Assembly (NCBI RefSeq): GCF_017654505.1
Contig: NC_054536.1
Coordinates: 12,949,794 to 13,013,793, forward strand
Direction: 5' to 3'
DNA: 64,000 bases
Origin: Polyodon spathula
Lineage: Eukaryota > Chordata > Actinopteri > Acipenseriformes > Polyodontidae
Part shown: one piece after another, positions 1 through 12,463 of the stretch
Layout: each line of letters opens with the position of its first letter
How positions within the stretch are numbered: position 1 is the first letter of the stretch
The notes under the pieces: generated by a model
Databases searched by the model: none
Told to the model about the DNA's origin: nothing
Seen by the model: the letters and a program-made list of their open reading frames with translations, nothing else
Made by a program: the position numbers and the translations under genes

Positions 1-246
1 AGAAGGAAATAAAATACTTTGTACTAGTTGATATTGTAAGGGTTCCATGACTTTGTCAGTATTTGAACAGTGGTGTGTGCATTTTTCAATACATCCAGAG
101 GAAAGAAAAGGTGGTGAGAGCAGAGCATCTGTGTAAGCATTGCAGTGCTGTTGGGCCCCATGTCAATTAGAGGCTTTTAATCGATCTGCTAAATAATAAC
201 AAGCTGGCAACTCCATTCTAAACAGTAACATACACACACAGCTTAC

Positions 247-434
247 CTGATGAGAATACACTGGTTTTCAAGACGTTTCCAGAGACAGCGGTAACACTCA
301 TTAGCCAAAGCGAAGATGTGAGGGGAAATTTCTCCTAGATGATGTTTGCTGTAGGACTCCACTGTGGGACTGTCATAAAGGCCTGGAATAATCTTGTAGG
401 GGTTCACAGAGGCTAGAATGGAACCTATATATGT
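247..434 (-). CDS. myo10: myosin-X exon 4 (motor domain, purine-binding loop)
   Basis: Fourth coding exon seen here, and the last inside the window. Read on the minus strand it starts after a pyrimidine-rich acceptor ending TTTACAG and stops at CAG|gtaag. It is 188 nt: 62 codons in phase 0 plus two bases (AG) of a split serine codon. The peptide opens TYIGSILASVNPYK and continues through ISPHIFALANECYRC to NQCILI. This is the conserved N-terminal motor segment holding the purine-binding loop (NPYK followed by a conserved Tyr). In all myosins the P-loop GESGAGKT follows directly, so it should lie in the next exon, beyond base 1. ANECYRCLWKR is characteristic of class X. Myosin-X is an actin-based motor that carries cargo to filopodial tips. 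Class assignment rests on recalled family sequences; no alignment was run. Confidence 0.93.
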
Positions 435-3400
435 CTGTAAAGAAGAAAAAAAACAATAACTTAATAAAAATGAAATATAAATGAATAAATTAAAACCTTA
501 CAACTAAGTGAGAAGAAAGGGACCCTCTTACAGAAATCAAGGGGTCAGTAGTGGAACTTACTAAGCACCTTACACACGTCTTGCCCAGAGTACCAATAAT
601 GCCCATTTATTTAATATAAATCAATCTTTTAGCAACCATATTTAAATGTAGGTTGGTGAATAAACATTTCAATGTTGATTGGACTTGTCAGTTTGTGTAG
701 GGTGTCTCTTAATACAAGAGACATTATTCTGCACCAATAGAGCAGCCAGAACAATTCAGCATTGTTTTTCAGTTCTCACACCCAAAATACATCACTTCTA
801 CAATAAAAGCCACCCTATACACAACATACTTTATTACAGGATGAGTTACCAGAATTGCAGGGACCCTACTGCAATGTTATTTGCAATCTTGTTGTTGTGA
901 ATGATTCTGTAGCCTCTGACCGATTCGTTAATGGTGGTTCACAATAATAGAACCTATGCTAAATGCAAGCAATAAAATCCCCCCCCATACACAAGTATTA
1001 TTCCACATCTCCTAGATGCCTCTCAACCCACACTGGGGCAACTATTCTCTCGCATTGCCAGGTTGACATTAAAAAAAACAACTGACCCAAATCAGCTCTT
1101 TACAAGTGACCTTCATGGTCTGTAAGTAGTGTATGGGACTTCATTGCAAAAAGAAACTGATCTTAAACTGTAACACTCCACAGACCCCGTTTCTATCCCA
1201 TCCTGTTACTCTCATGTTGGAGGGTGGGGGGTGGGGTGCATATACTGTAAACATATGAACAGCTGGCAAGGGGAGGTGACTCTGAAAAACCAATTTAAAA
1301 ATCTATTTTTGCAAAACCATTTGGCCAATTTACTGTTAATTTTAGAATTTACTGGGCAGTATGGGATAATTCCACAAACCACGTCCAAACATAAAATGGT
1401 TCAGTAAAAAAAAATACAGGAGGCACTGAGAAAACCCAGCCATATTTACAGGCAAAGTATTTTTTTTTTGCTCTCAATAACTATAGACTAGTTTACTACT
1501 ATAACCCATTAGAATGTAACTTGGTAGGGTGAGTTATAAGGACAGAATACCCTACGTGGTACTTGTTGCTGCTGATTTGAGCTCCAACACTATTACACTC
1601 AATTAAGTGTTCACATGTGCTAAACAACTCTCTCATTCTTGTAGTTACCACCCTTCCTGTTTGGTCCAAGTCACCATGATTGAGGTTGAAAAGGAGCTAA
1701 ATACAACAATAACCTTCCGTGGCCACAAAAGTTTTGAATGGACAAGGTTTAAAATAATAAACAGCTTCATTCTGAAACTCAAATACAATTGTCGGTTCAC
1801 AAACCCCTAAAATTACATATAAAATCACCTGTACAGTTCCAGTTTACAACATATTCTATCCCAAGAATACTAATTAATAAATTAAATCCCATAAAACACT
1901 CGACAGTAAAAACATTGTGTACTACTTGTAAAAAATGTATTGAAAAAGCTTCCCACCAGCAAATCAAATATGACTGAGACGGATACGATACAGGTTCTTA
2001 ATATACTGTATTGTATCTATTTGTAAACAATGGTTCTAGCTGTTAACCATGTCTTACAGTGTCCAGTACAATACTGAGACATCACTGGAAAAGACTCAAT
2101 GAGTTAAACATAAATAAACCCAATTTCTATGCAGATTTTGTTTTGTTGTGCCTAGCTGCTCAGTGTTTACCTGAGAACAAGACCTCATTACAAAAGCTAG
2201 CTGGCAAAACATTCCAATCCCAGGAGCGTCACCGCAGTATAGAAACTTTCTCAAACCAATTGAGTACTGTTCCAGCAGATTCCAGATGCCCAGTAATTTT
2301 TTCAGTGTAAACAGAAAAAAAAGCAAGCGCTTCGAGATTTTTGCCGGGTTGTACTAATGACGAGAACCCACTGAAAAGCAGCTATTTTTTTGCATGGGCC
2401 AGGCTCCTCCCAATAAGACTCAAGTATTAGGTAGGAGAGGACCTTTACTTTCATGATCTACGACTTTTTTTGCACCAGTACGAAGCAGCACTAATGACAA
2501 GTGCAGATGATTTTCTACATTGAACATACATCAAAGTCTAACTTGGGGTAAACTTTTCAGATTAAAAATTGATTCTCAGAATAACCCTAATCAACAAAAA
2601 ATATACAAAAAGACAGATTGTAACCTGATGTCTTTTCACTTTTTATAATAATAGTTTCATCCAATTACTGATTTTACTATAAATATTGGCATTTTGCCTG
2701 TTGGGACCATTAGGGTTGTAGTGTTTCACAGTCATGGTTTCCTTCTTGAGGACAGTCAGCCAGGGCCCTAGGATCAACATTCCTGCAGCTTGAACTTGTC
2801 TGAACTATAGCCAAAATAAATGACTGTTAAAAATGATACTTTATACAAATAGTTCAAACATTTTGCTTTACAGTGAAATAGGAACTAAATAAACAAACAA
2901 ACCAAGAACACAAAGATGTCACAGATTCAATGTCCTATTTCGGTCACATACAGCACCACACATGCTTTAACATAGTCTAATTACTGTAAGTGACACATTA
3001 AACAAAACTGTGATTGAAGGTAGCTCTATTCCGATTAATGCTGCCACATTTTGTTCAGTTTGACAGATGTACTGTTGGCGCCGCTCTATCTGGACACCTC
3101 GGGAGAGTAAAAATATCCTGAATAAGCTGCTGTCCCAATTAAACGAGAGGTCAATTAGTGCAGTGCAAACCCGGTGACCTTAAACCAACTACAAAACGTC
3201 TGTGCTGAAACCCAGGCATGGAAATGGTTCCTGCTGCCTGTCAGTGTTGAGAACATACTGTATCAGTGATCTGCAAGTCTTTCTAACAGAGAACTTGACT
3301 CGCTTGCCACAGTATATCTATGAGATATATCCAACACTGCTTATCAAAAAACAGTTTGTTGCCAACAATAAATAATTCTTGAAGCAAACCACAATGGCTT

Positions 3401-6159
3401 ACATTGACCAAAGAGACCCATTTTACCACTGTGGGGCATCAATAAAGAGGAAGAATGAATTCATTGTCTGCAGCCAAAACAACCAATGGAACATCAGTAA
3501 TGGATCTGACATGAGCTCTACAGATTTAATCAAAGAACAATGGGATTGACTTGAGAAATTAAATACACAGCTCATTGTTTTTCATGGTAACTATGTTTTA
3601 ATTCATGTTTGCAATGTTAAACAAAGTGCAATATTAATACTTAAATATAATTTGTTATAAGACGATTTTAAGCTTGAAAATGTAGATTTAAAACATGTAT
3701 ATCTTTATCAAATGCAAGTGTTAGTGTCGTGCAGCCTCTAAATACCTCTAATTTAGTAAATCCACCCATCAATGCCGTCACATGCTATTGGATTTACCAG
3801 TGCTATGCTCAATTCACTTCTTGTAGGATGTATTACCTATCAAAATATATACAAATACAATGTTGGTGTGATGTGTTCTGTTTAAAGCGTAAAGTGCACA
3901 GAAATCCTGGTTAACAATTGTGGTATTAATAATGAAGAAAAACAGGTATCGAAATCAGTGTATCCTTAAATCCCTGTTCTAAAAATGACAGTAAATCACC
4001 ACTGAAGGAAAACCCCAGCAGTAATACTGTTGAGTGAAAGGGTATTAAGATCTGACACTGTTTAGGTCATTAAAATAGACTTAACCCAGGACCTCCTGTT
4101 ACATAGGCCTATACTTAAAACAGCTACTGGCAACGACTGTATAAAACAGCTGTGGTGATAATATCTACAACAAATTACATGAATATGAGATACACAAGGC
4201 TGTTCTTAGTTCCCAAGCTGGGAAAGGAACAGCCACAATTTTAACTCAACACCACATACAACGTATTAGAATAACACAGCATTCATGCTTTTTGTACAAA
4301 CTCCACAATGTTTATCTTGCTTACATCAAGCCTAATATTTCAACTGGGGCTATACTTAATTGTCAGTCTGTTTCATGTAGCTTTATCAGTATCTAATAGC
4401 AATTCAAATGTAAATGTGTGTGTCTTCTAAATTACATTTTTTAAGAATCACTGCAAAGAAGACCGTCTGTTTATATTTTCATCCGTGTTATTCTGTCGTT
4501 CTGAAATGTGGCAGAATCTGCAGAATTCAGAGAACAATTTCCTTTGTTCAATAAAGCAATAGCATCACTCCACCTGACTGACTGAGCAGAGAACAAAGCT
4601 ACCACACTATCTGCATAAATAAAAACCCAGCTTTATTTATCATGCCTTGAATAATAATTTATTTGAGATGTCATTAACCATATATTGAAGTTCAGTTCTG
4701 AGAAATATCTATGTTTATTCTTTTTCATTTAAAACAAATATATTTTCTGCTTCTAGGGTAAAGGCTGAGAAGATCATTCAGACCGATTACTTGATTGAAC
4801 AGTTACAATATATGGTGCAATTACACCATTTACTCTGCTGCTCTGCCTGATTAAAATTAACAACTTTAAAACAAATTTTACCATCATTGCCTGAAATATC
4901 TGTAAATCCCACTACAAATGTATTCCAATATTTATAATATAAATGGAAAACATATATCAGTTATTTGTTTTTAATCGATCCCTGAATGAAGCACACACAG
5001 AGGGGTGACAAGTTGAAGGCCACTCCAGCAGGGCCAATTGCCAGCACAGATGGGAAAGGACCGCAAACAGGTTTTTATTTTTTCTATAAAAAATGGATTT
5101 GGACATTGAACATGTGACCTTCTTCAGTTCAAGCAGCGTGACGATTCCCAACAGTTAAGTGGCAAAATACAACAGGCTTTGGTTCTAAAAAGAAACTGAT
5201 AATATGTTAAACATGAATTTGTCTGTCAAACCACTGGTTTCAAGCAATTACAAGTTGTAAGCAATTCTGGTTTCACAAAAATGAAAGAAAGAAAGAAAAA
5301 AGGTTTTCCTTATTGCCCCTGGATGCAGTATACCTGATGTGAAATTTCTGCAGGAGAGATTTAAACGGTAAGTCCCTCACTCTGGGTTAAGGGATAAGAA
5401 ATAAGGCACCAGATTGTTACCATCAAGGACAAGGGGCTACATTCTCAATTTAAATCTTTATAAACATAGGCTCATTTCCTTTCTCTTCAAAAGACTATTT
5501 TCTTGAAAACGTATTGGCTGCCAAAGGCAAGGCCCAACACCCAACACCCTGAAAGCAAAACTACTCCCCATGCTGTCGGGACCAGCATTTTAATGACAGG
5601 CAAATGGCAGCTAAACGCTTGCAGTGTCAAAGCTTGCTGAACCCAGGAGGGCTTTAAGTTAACCGAACTAGTCAGGCAAAGGAATGTCCAGAATACCAGA
5701 AGGGAACAAATAAATAAAACCTTTCGAAGCTCATGATTTATACCAGTATGTGCATGCGTTGAAAGTCTCAGTTTCATGAGCACTTTCAAACAGTGAAATA
5801 TATTTCCTTGGTGAGTTTTGAAAGCGCTTCTAAAAAAAACAAAAAAACACAACAAGACACCCAGTATTTCACATCGACTACACACAATAATTTCGATGAG
5901 TGTACTAATTCTGATTATCATGTCAAAAAAGAGGCAAACACCATTTTGACATTAATACCCAGTTCAAGAACAATACACATATGTTCCCTTGCAGAGATTA
6001 TTCTTTGTTTTAGAAATAAATAAACCTTTTTTCAACATGTACATGAAGTTCCCTTCAAACTTAGAAGACCTCTTAAAGAGTAAGTAGTGGGGTTCTGAAA
6101 AAAATAAAAATATAGTGTTATACGTCCCCATGTGTTGTTCCAACTGTTTAAATAACGTA

Positions 6160-6463
6160 CCTGACAACCTTTTACACTTATAACTTTAAAGCTCTTTTCA
6201 AAATGGCCGCTCCAGTGCACTTGGGTTTGAGATCCGTCCTCGAAATCACTGCAGGAAGAGCGATTAAAAAACAAACAAAAAAAACATAACAAGTGCTCTG
6301 GCTTTTCTGTTTCGTAGCAAATCATGGATCGTTATTGCTGTGTAACCTGTTTCACAATGTGGGCAATAATCCTTAAAGTACACTAAATCAGTGCACTAGA
6401 GCGGCCATTTTAAAAAGAGCTTTGAATCAGATTTTAAAGTTATAAGTGTAAAAAGTTGTCAGG
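6160..6463. mobile_element. inverted-repeat (MITE-like) element
   Basis: Two arms face each other: 6160-6220, starting CCTGACAACC, and 6391-6463, ending GTTGTCAGG. They match almost throughout, except that the right arm has about 10 extra bases and a few substitutions. The spacer of about 170 bp has no coding signal. Long terminal inverted repeats around a short non-coding core are typical of non-autonomous DNA transposons. I could not find a convincing target-site duplication, so the superfamily is unknown. Confidence 0.6.
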
Positions 6464-7084
6464 GGGTTAACACTGAAAAGATAACTAACAGCTAAGTTAT
6501 TTAAATAGTTGTAGCAAAACGTTGGGAAGTGCAACGCTATATTTTTTTTAACCCCGCTGCTTACTCTTTAAAGCAAGCACTGTCAGCTGCAGCCATTTCT
6601 GCTGCCAAGCTTGGTTCAAGAACAAATGTGTTATCTGCAGATAAAAATTAAAAAACAACTCCAGAGCTAAAAAACATTCACTTAATGGGTTTGTGAATTT
6701 CCTAGATGAATATCTTTCAATGACGATCACTGTTTATATTTTGTTTGTTTAGGATGGTTTTGGTTTATCAGTATATTTCCTTAGATAACCCAAGATAGAC
6801 TCATCAGGCTCGCACATGCCCAATGTGCTGTAACTGTTATCAGAGCATGGATTGAGTTACTTGCAGAGCAGTTGAAATGCTTTGGCTTCCCACACAACTG
6901 GACAGAGTGGATAAGATAACCAGACTGGAGTTAACGGATCCAACTGACATATCCTCCCCCAAGGACTACCAGCACTGGAGGGAATTCTGAAATGCCTCAT
7001 CACTGAAGCAAAACTGGAAAATAGGTTGAAGGGGAATATCATTGCTTTTCCATCAGTTATTCATGGTGCATGTTGAAACAAAGT

Positions 7085-7103
7085 CCCCCCCCCCCCCCCC
7101 CCC
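7085..7103. repeat. poly-C run
   Basis: Nineteen consecutive C residues. Length is prone to assembly and slippage error. Confidence 0.9.
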
Positions 7104-7256
7104 AGCATAACAAAATCATAATACACTTTACACAGAAAAGCTGTAAAGTGATGTGTCAGCATCTGCAACATATATTTATTTCACAATAGGGCACAATAGT
7201 AGAGCAAAGTGAAATAGGTGAAAATTGTGAATGAAAATCAAGGTGTAATTTGGTGC

Positions 7257-7750
7257 TGTGGCAGGCTGCCCACCCCTCTGCATAGTTTTTGTGTTTTATG
7301 TTGTATGTGGTGTGAACATATTGGTGCACGGGGTAAGTGGGCTATGTAATATGAATGATTTCAAATGTATAGTTGGCACAGGGATTGCACAATCACTTCA
7401 CGGGCAGATAAAATTTGTATTAGTATGTGGGCACGGGGATTGTACAAATTAGTTCATGTGGTGGGATTCAAGTGAATGATTAATTAATAACTGAATCCCA
7501 GCACAGCTCTATATATAGATGCACTAATCACTCACTCACGTTTAGGTGTTCAGGGTGAAAGAATGAGAGAGAGAAGGAAGAGTAAATTAAAACTAAAAAG
7601 CAATCAATACTTGTGTGTTTAGTGTTCGCCGTGTTTTGTCTATTTGTTTTGGCCAAAGTGCCATTTTGTTTTGTGTGCAGTGTTTTGTTTAATAATTAAA
7701 ACGCACAAGACAGCTTCCCACACGTGCATACTTAGCATTGTCTGCTGGAT
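7257..7750 (+). repeat. LTR-like interspersed repeat, copy A
   Basis: Diverged second copy of the repeat at 35173-35815. The shared order is: TGTG-type start, the paired GGGATTCAA / TTGAATCCC-like arms around an AT-rich spacer (near 7463-7500), a TATATATAGATGCAC motif (near 7510), ACTCACTC, then a GT-rich stretch ending in an A/T-rich polyadenylation-like region. The 3' limit is uncertain because similarity fades after about 7740. The AATAAA present in copy B is not intact here. I interpret it as an old solo LTR; no internal retroelement genes are attached. Confidence 0.55.
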
Positions 7751-9269
7751 TCATTCTTAACCTTGAATATTTTTTTACTGAATTAACAAATGCCAAATAG
7801 TAATATTATATTTTGATGTAGATAAACAGGCAAATGCTGTTTCTAAATCTACAATATTGGTGCATTTGCATTCTGACTTAGTTTTATTGTTTTTCTCTCA
7901 GAAGAGTATTTTTTTAAAGCTTAATTTACACATATACACACAGACTACAGTGAAACCTTAAACTGAACATATTTTGAACAACAAAAAATGAATAGTGTGC
8001 ACTATGCATGTATCACCCAGTTGCACAAAGTAATCACATAATCAATCTGTAGGATGTGGAGCAAAGCACTGTGTTACCTATATGACCTACAGCATAAGCA
8101 ATGTCATGCAGAGTCACGTGAGAGCTAATTTCTTCATAATAAAGCAAACGTTGTGCTTAAATCAACTGGAGTCTTACTGTATTGTGTGGTACGATAACAG
8201 GGTTCCAAGAACACCGAAGTTGAAGGATAAAAGGTCCATATGACAGAATAATGAATTGTTCACTAAATAGCAAAGGGAAAAAAACATGGCATAGAAAGAG
8301 TGTGGGTGCTTCAAGCAAAAACCAATGGACTGAGTTAATGGTGACCTTCTCTTTTTATTCACTGCTAGAGCAAGCATGTTTGTGTTAGAAGTGGGTAGTG
8401 CACGTCATCTGTCTCCACTGTTTCCCACTGATTCTATGTTCCTGGTATAGCTCAGAAACCACAAAAAAAAAATGTTTCTGATAAACACCTACATTTCAAA
8501 TGAAAATAGATCTAAAAGGACAAACTTTCACCCAACAAGCTATTTCTCTTGGTTTTTAAACAATGTCCACATTGAAAGAAGTCCGACTCAGACCCTGAAA
8601 AAATTAGAGAATGTCTTATTTCAAATAGTAATGCTGCCAGTTCATAAATGCTAGTGGTGTATGACAGCGAGTTGGTTTCCATTCAAAATGCTGCCATGTG
8701 TATGGCTCTCGAAACAGGATTTCACCAAGCCTAATAGTATAAACCAATATTTCCCATATAAAGTTTTCCACTTTAAAAGCAATGACATAAAGGTCATATT
8801 TCAGGTACAACCAGTGAGGAACAGACAGGCACATTTACACAAAAGAATGAAACTCCAACATTTTGACAGAAATTTGACACACATGACTGAAAACCAGGTG
8901 TCCTCAGAGTTGGTCAAATGCAGATGATGTCTGGTAACTTCACAGGGTTCGTTTTTATCAAGGAAAGTCAGTAAATTCAAAATTAAATGCAATGCTGTGG
9001 CCAGAGAAGGCACTTTTGTGCATGACTTGTAAATAATGAACCAGATGTAAATGACTCATTCTGTTGTACCTTCTTTTTCAAAGGCTACAATAACTATTTT
9101 GTCTTTTGACTGATATTTAGTTCCATACATACTGTATCTTCAATGCTCCGTTAAAAGCATTAATTTTATGCTGTCGCCAATTGTTTTGTATTTTTGGCCA
9201 TCCACAATCTGGTCATGCCCAATCGTATTGTTTTAGTGAACTGTAAAATCTCAGATCAGATCGAACCAA

Positions 9270-9275
<6 letters not shown>

Positions 9276-9353
<78 letters not shown>
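9276..9353. repeat. (TA)n microsatellite, about 39 units
   Basis: Uninterrupted TA dinucleotides. The tract lies about 20 bases inside intron 3, downstream of the exon 3 splice donor on the gene's strand. Confidence 0.95.
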
Positions 9354-9355
<2 letters not shown>

Positions 9356-9375
9356 CAATGTTATTCAAGACTTAC

Positions 9376-9534
9376 ATAAATGATGTTGTGTTGATATCGT
9401 AGGTACAGATTATGCATGATTGCCCCTTCGTGCAGGTTACCCAGCGCTGCCATATCTTCCACTCCTTCAATACTGGTTGAATGCATGGCATTCAACTTTT
9501 GCGGAGTGAGGGAGTTAAGTTTGTAGGTATATAC
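9376..9534 (-). CDS. myo10: myosin-X exon 3
   Basis: Third coding exon of the minus-strand myosin gene: 159 nt, 53 codons, phase 0 at both ends. The acceptor is a long T-rich tract ending ACTCTAG; the donor is TTTAT|gtaag. The peptide begins VYTYKLNSLTPQKLNAM and contains the conserved myosin segment EGVEDMAAL, then LHEGAIMHNL, ending in a basic stretch and IIY that joins directly to TYIGSIL of exon 4. In myosins this segment (consensus like V-DM--L--L-E---L-NL--RY----IYTY-G) leads into the ATP-binding core. It differs more from the human MYO10 sequence I recall than exons 1, 2 and 4 do, so a fish myo10-like paralogue is possible. The frame is open, with no sign of a pseudogene. Confidence 0.93.
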
Positions 9535-10141
9535 CTAGAGTAAAAAAAAAAAAACATGCAAAATTAAATACACAATCACAGAGAACAACATGTTATCCAT
9601 AACTTTAAACACAGATTTCTAAATACTAAATTCTGAAGCAAAAAACTACGCTACACATAAATATCGGAACATTCTGTTGAAAAAAATGTGGCATACACAA
9701 CCTAGTAGTTTAAGATAAATACATAAATACATAGCACAACACCTAATAAATAAGACATGTTGCAGTAGTTTTCGGATAAGAGAACATGCCTCGGGAAGCA
9801 AGCGAGAGCTGACCACCAGACACAATATGAATCAATAAATAAATAAATGTATTACTTGTCATGATGCACGTGCATCAACATATGAAATGAACTGAGCTAG
9901 TAAGAGAAAAGCAACAAGACAAGTGTAATTGTCAAACTAAATTACACAGCACCCCTACACACTTTAAATGCAGCAGCAGCTCTATATTAATTATGAATAC
10001 ATGTACAGGAGCAATATTCAAGACAAGCACAAAACGATTTAACAGAATGGTGAAGCAACTCACCAGAATGTAAACACCAAATTGCTCAGCAACTTGTGTC
10101 TGATTCAGGTTTTTTTTTTCACAGCTCGAACACTTTCCAAC

Positions 10142-10219
10142 TTTGTGTAGCAAGAGAAACAGCGGCAATTGTTTGCATGTCATTTTGTAGCAAGAGAAGC
10201 ACCAGTGTTTGTTTGCATG
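10142..10219. repeat. short tandem duplication (about 42 bp period)
   Basis: Unit 1 (10142-10180) and unit 2 (10184-10219) share TGTAGCAAGAGAA and GTTTGCATG in the same order, with diverged bases between them. Confidence 0.6.
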
Positions 10220-12261
10220 AGGTGCACTCATCGAAATCGGAATACAAAATGAGTCAATGATAAAAAACACCGGTTCTGGAAAGGCTGAGTAAACCAATCA
10301 CAGTTCTTTCAGACAATCTCGCAATGACAAGTCAGTTTTGAAAAGACTTAATAAACCATTTGAATTTAAGTTTGATGATGATGAGTTATCAGGTTACAAA
10401 ACAATACTATATCAATTGTGAATTAATCGCTCTCGGTGCCAAAAAAGATGTTCTTTTAAGCAAATTTCCTGATACTTTAGGCAGAGCACTTACAATGGGA
10501 AACATCTGATTCATCACAGTTGGTTCTCTTAGCTGTAGTCTTCTCTTAGGAGGTGTTCCTATACGTGGAGACTACTTTATTAAATTATGTTTGTTTAATA
10601 ATTATGAGCACCGTAAATGGGATACAGCCTGATGTTGTTCTTACTGGGGTGGTTGAGGGACTATTGCCTTGCCATGTGACTGTGGAAACTACAAACTGGA
10701 ACACCCCCCAACAGCACCCCAAAGTCAAGATCAAGCTGGAATGACTGGGATGGTTACAAACTAATTTAAACACAGGTAGAGGATCCCACCTGACAGTCTT
10801 TAATACTCATTTAGCTGATAGGTAAGTATCATGTGTTCTTGGTTGTTCATCCTGAACTATTGTTTTAAACTGGAAGGCAGGATCTATTTGTACATTTATC
10901 AGTACAGGGAATGTTGCTTGAGGTTTGCATTATACTAATGTTCAAATGTCATCAATGACACTGTTTTCACTTTGACCCCCCTCCACACAGACAACACTTT
11001 GGTTTAACTGTATGTGTGTCCTAATCAGTAGCAGGTTAACAAAGGCAATATTTCTGTCTGTGTGGATTATCAGAGCAGCCATCTGTTCCAAATCATCAAA
11101 ATTTGCCCCATTTAGGTTTGCATTTACAACAGTGAGAGAACACGGCAAGGATTTTTCTTATTTTAAAATATGACATATTTTACATACAGTAAAATATGAC
11201 ATACATACAGTACATACATTAAAATTTGACAAGCCAGTATTTTTAGTTTACATTGTCTTATATTCTGCAAATGGAATTTTCTGAACATCTGGTTGTTTTT
11301 TTTTAGGTTTAAAAAATAAAATCTGTTCTGGGTGACCACTTAGGTATTAACATGTCAGCTCAGGGAATGTTAAAAAATTACAAAACGTGAAAAAAAAGAT
11401 ACAGCTTTTAGGAATAATTTATATGGAGTTGTGCGTCCTGAGCCGCAGGCGAGGGAGCTAACGAAAGTCTAGGTCAACTACCACATGGTAGAGCTTTAAA
11501 TCAAGGAACTAGCGCTATTAGAAAACTATTTTTCTCATTATTTTCTTTAAAACAACTCTTTAAAATCTATGTTTACCTTTAACTTGTAATGATTCATCAG
11601 GTACCCTTCTGCTAATAGTCCCGAACATTTTCATAAAGGATCACATAGATAATATGAGAAAAAAAAAATGACAGAGTTACTTCCAGTTTATCTGGACAGT
11701 CCCATATACCTCCATGGAGCAATATTACTTTCTTTTGTTATATCATGAATGAATACTGGGAACGGGTAAGAAGCCAATAAAACATTTTGCTATTGAATGA
11801 TGCTGTCTAGCTGACAGGCTGTGATTGGCTGGGAGTTGCAGGAACAGGACTGCTTTCATTGGTGGATAGTATTTATTGGTTGGTTTTGGATGGATAATAA
11901 AATACATTTGGACCATTTGTGTTTTAGTTTAGTATTTGCAGTCAAACAGATGTGAACGGAGCTTTCAATACAGCAAATAAAAATTAAAAAGCTGGTACTT
12001 GAGTGGATTGATTTGAAATTTGATTCACACTTGATGCTGTGACATAGCAGCAGGCTTCTACTGTCTAATCCTGGAAGCGATTGGCTGATGGTCCTGGATT
12101 GTTTTCTAATACACAACAAGCATGAGAGATATACAGTAGTATTGAATAACTTCCATTCATGAGGATAGCCGTAAACAACCCACAAAACTTATTCAGGGAC
12201 GATAAGTTATTCTGCTATCCTCAATGTTAGAAGAACAACAGTACTATAAGAACGTTCATGG

Positions 12262-12463
<202 letters not shown>

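Larger units (their letters stand above)
435..9375 (-). other. myosin-X intron 3
   Basis: Intron between exons 3 and 4, about 8.9 kb, donor GTAAG at the 9375 side and acceptor CAG at the 435 side. It contains an inverted-repeat element (6160-6463), a 19-base C run (7085-7103), an LTR-like repeat (7257 to about 7750) and a TA tract next to the donor (9276-9353). In 436-6159, 6464-7080 and 7760-9270 I see no exon and no repeat I can name; short open frames there have no recognisable protein similarity or splice context. Confidence 0.85.

Noticed and set aside
5487..5921. 144-codon open frame on the minus strand
   Set aside because: No recognisable domain, no splice context, phenylalanine/leucine-rich composition as expected from AT-rich DNA.
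6790..7060. Possible coding remnant (plus strand, AWIELLAEQLKCFG-like)
   Set aside because: Several stops follow at once and no family could be assigned.
9932..10297. 121-codon open frame on the minus strand
   Set aside because: Overlaps a short tandem duplication and has no similarity I recognise.
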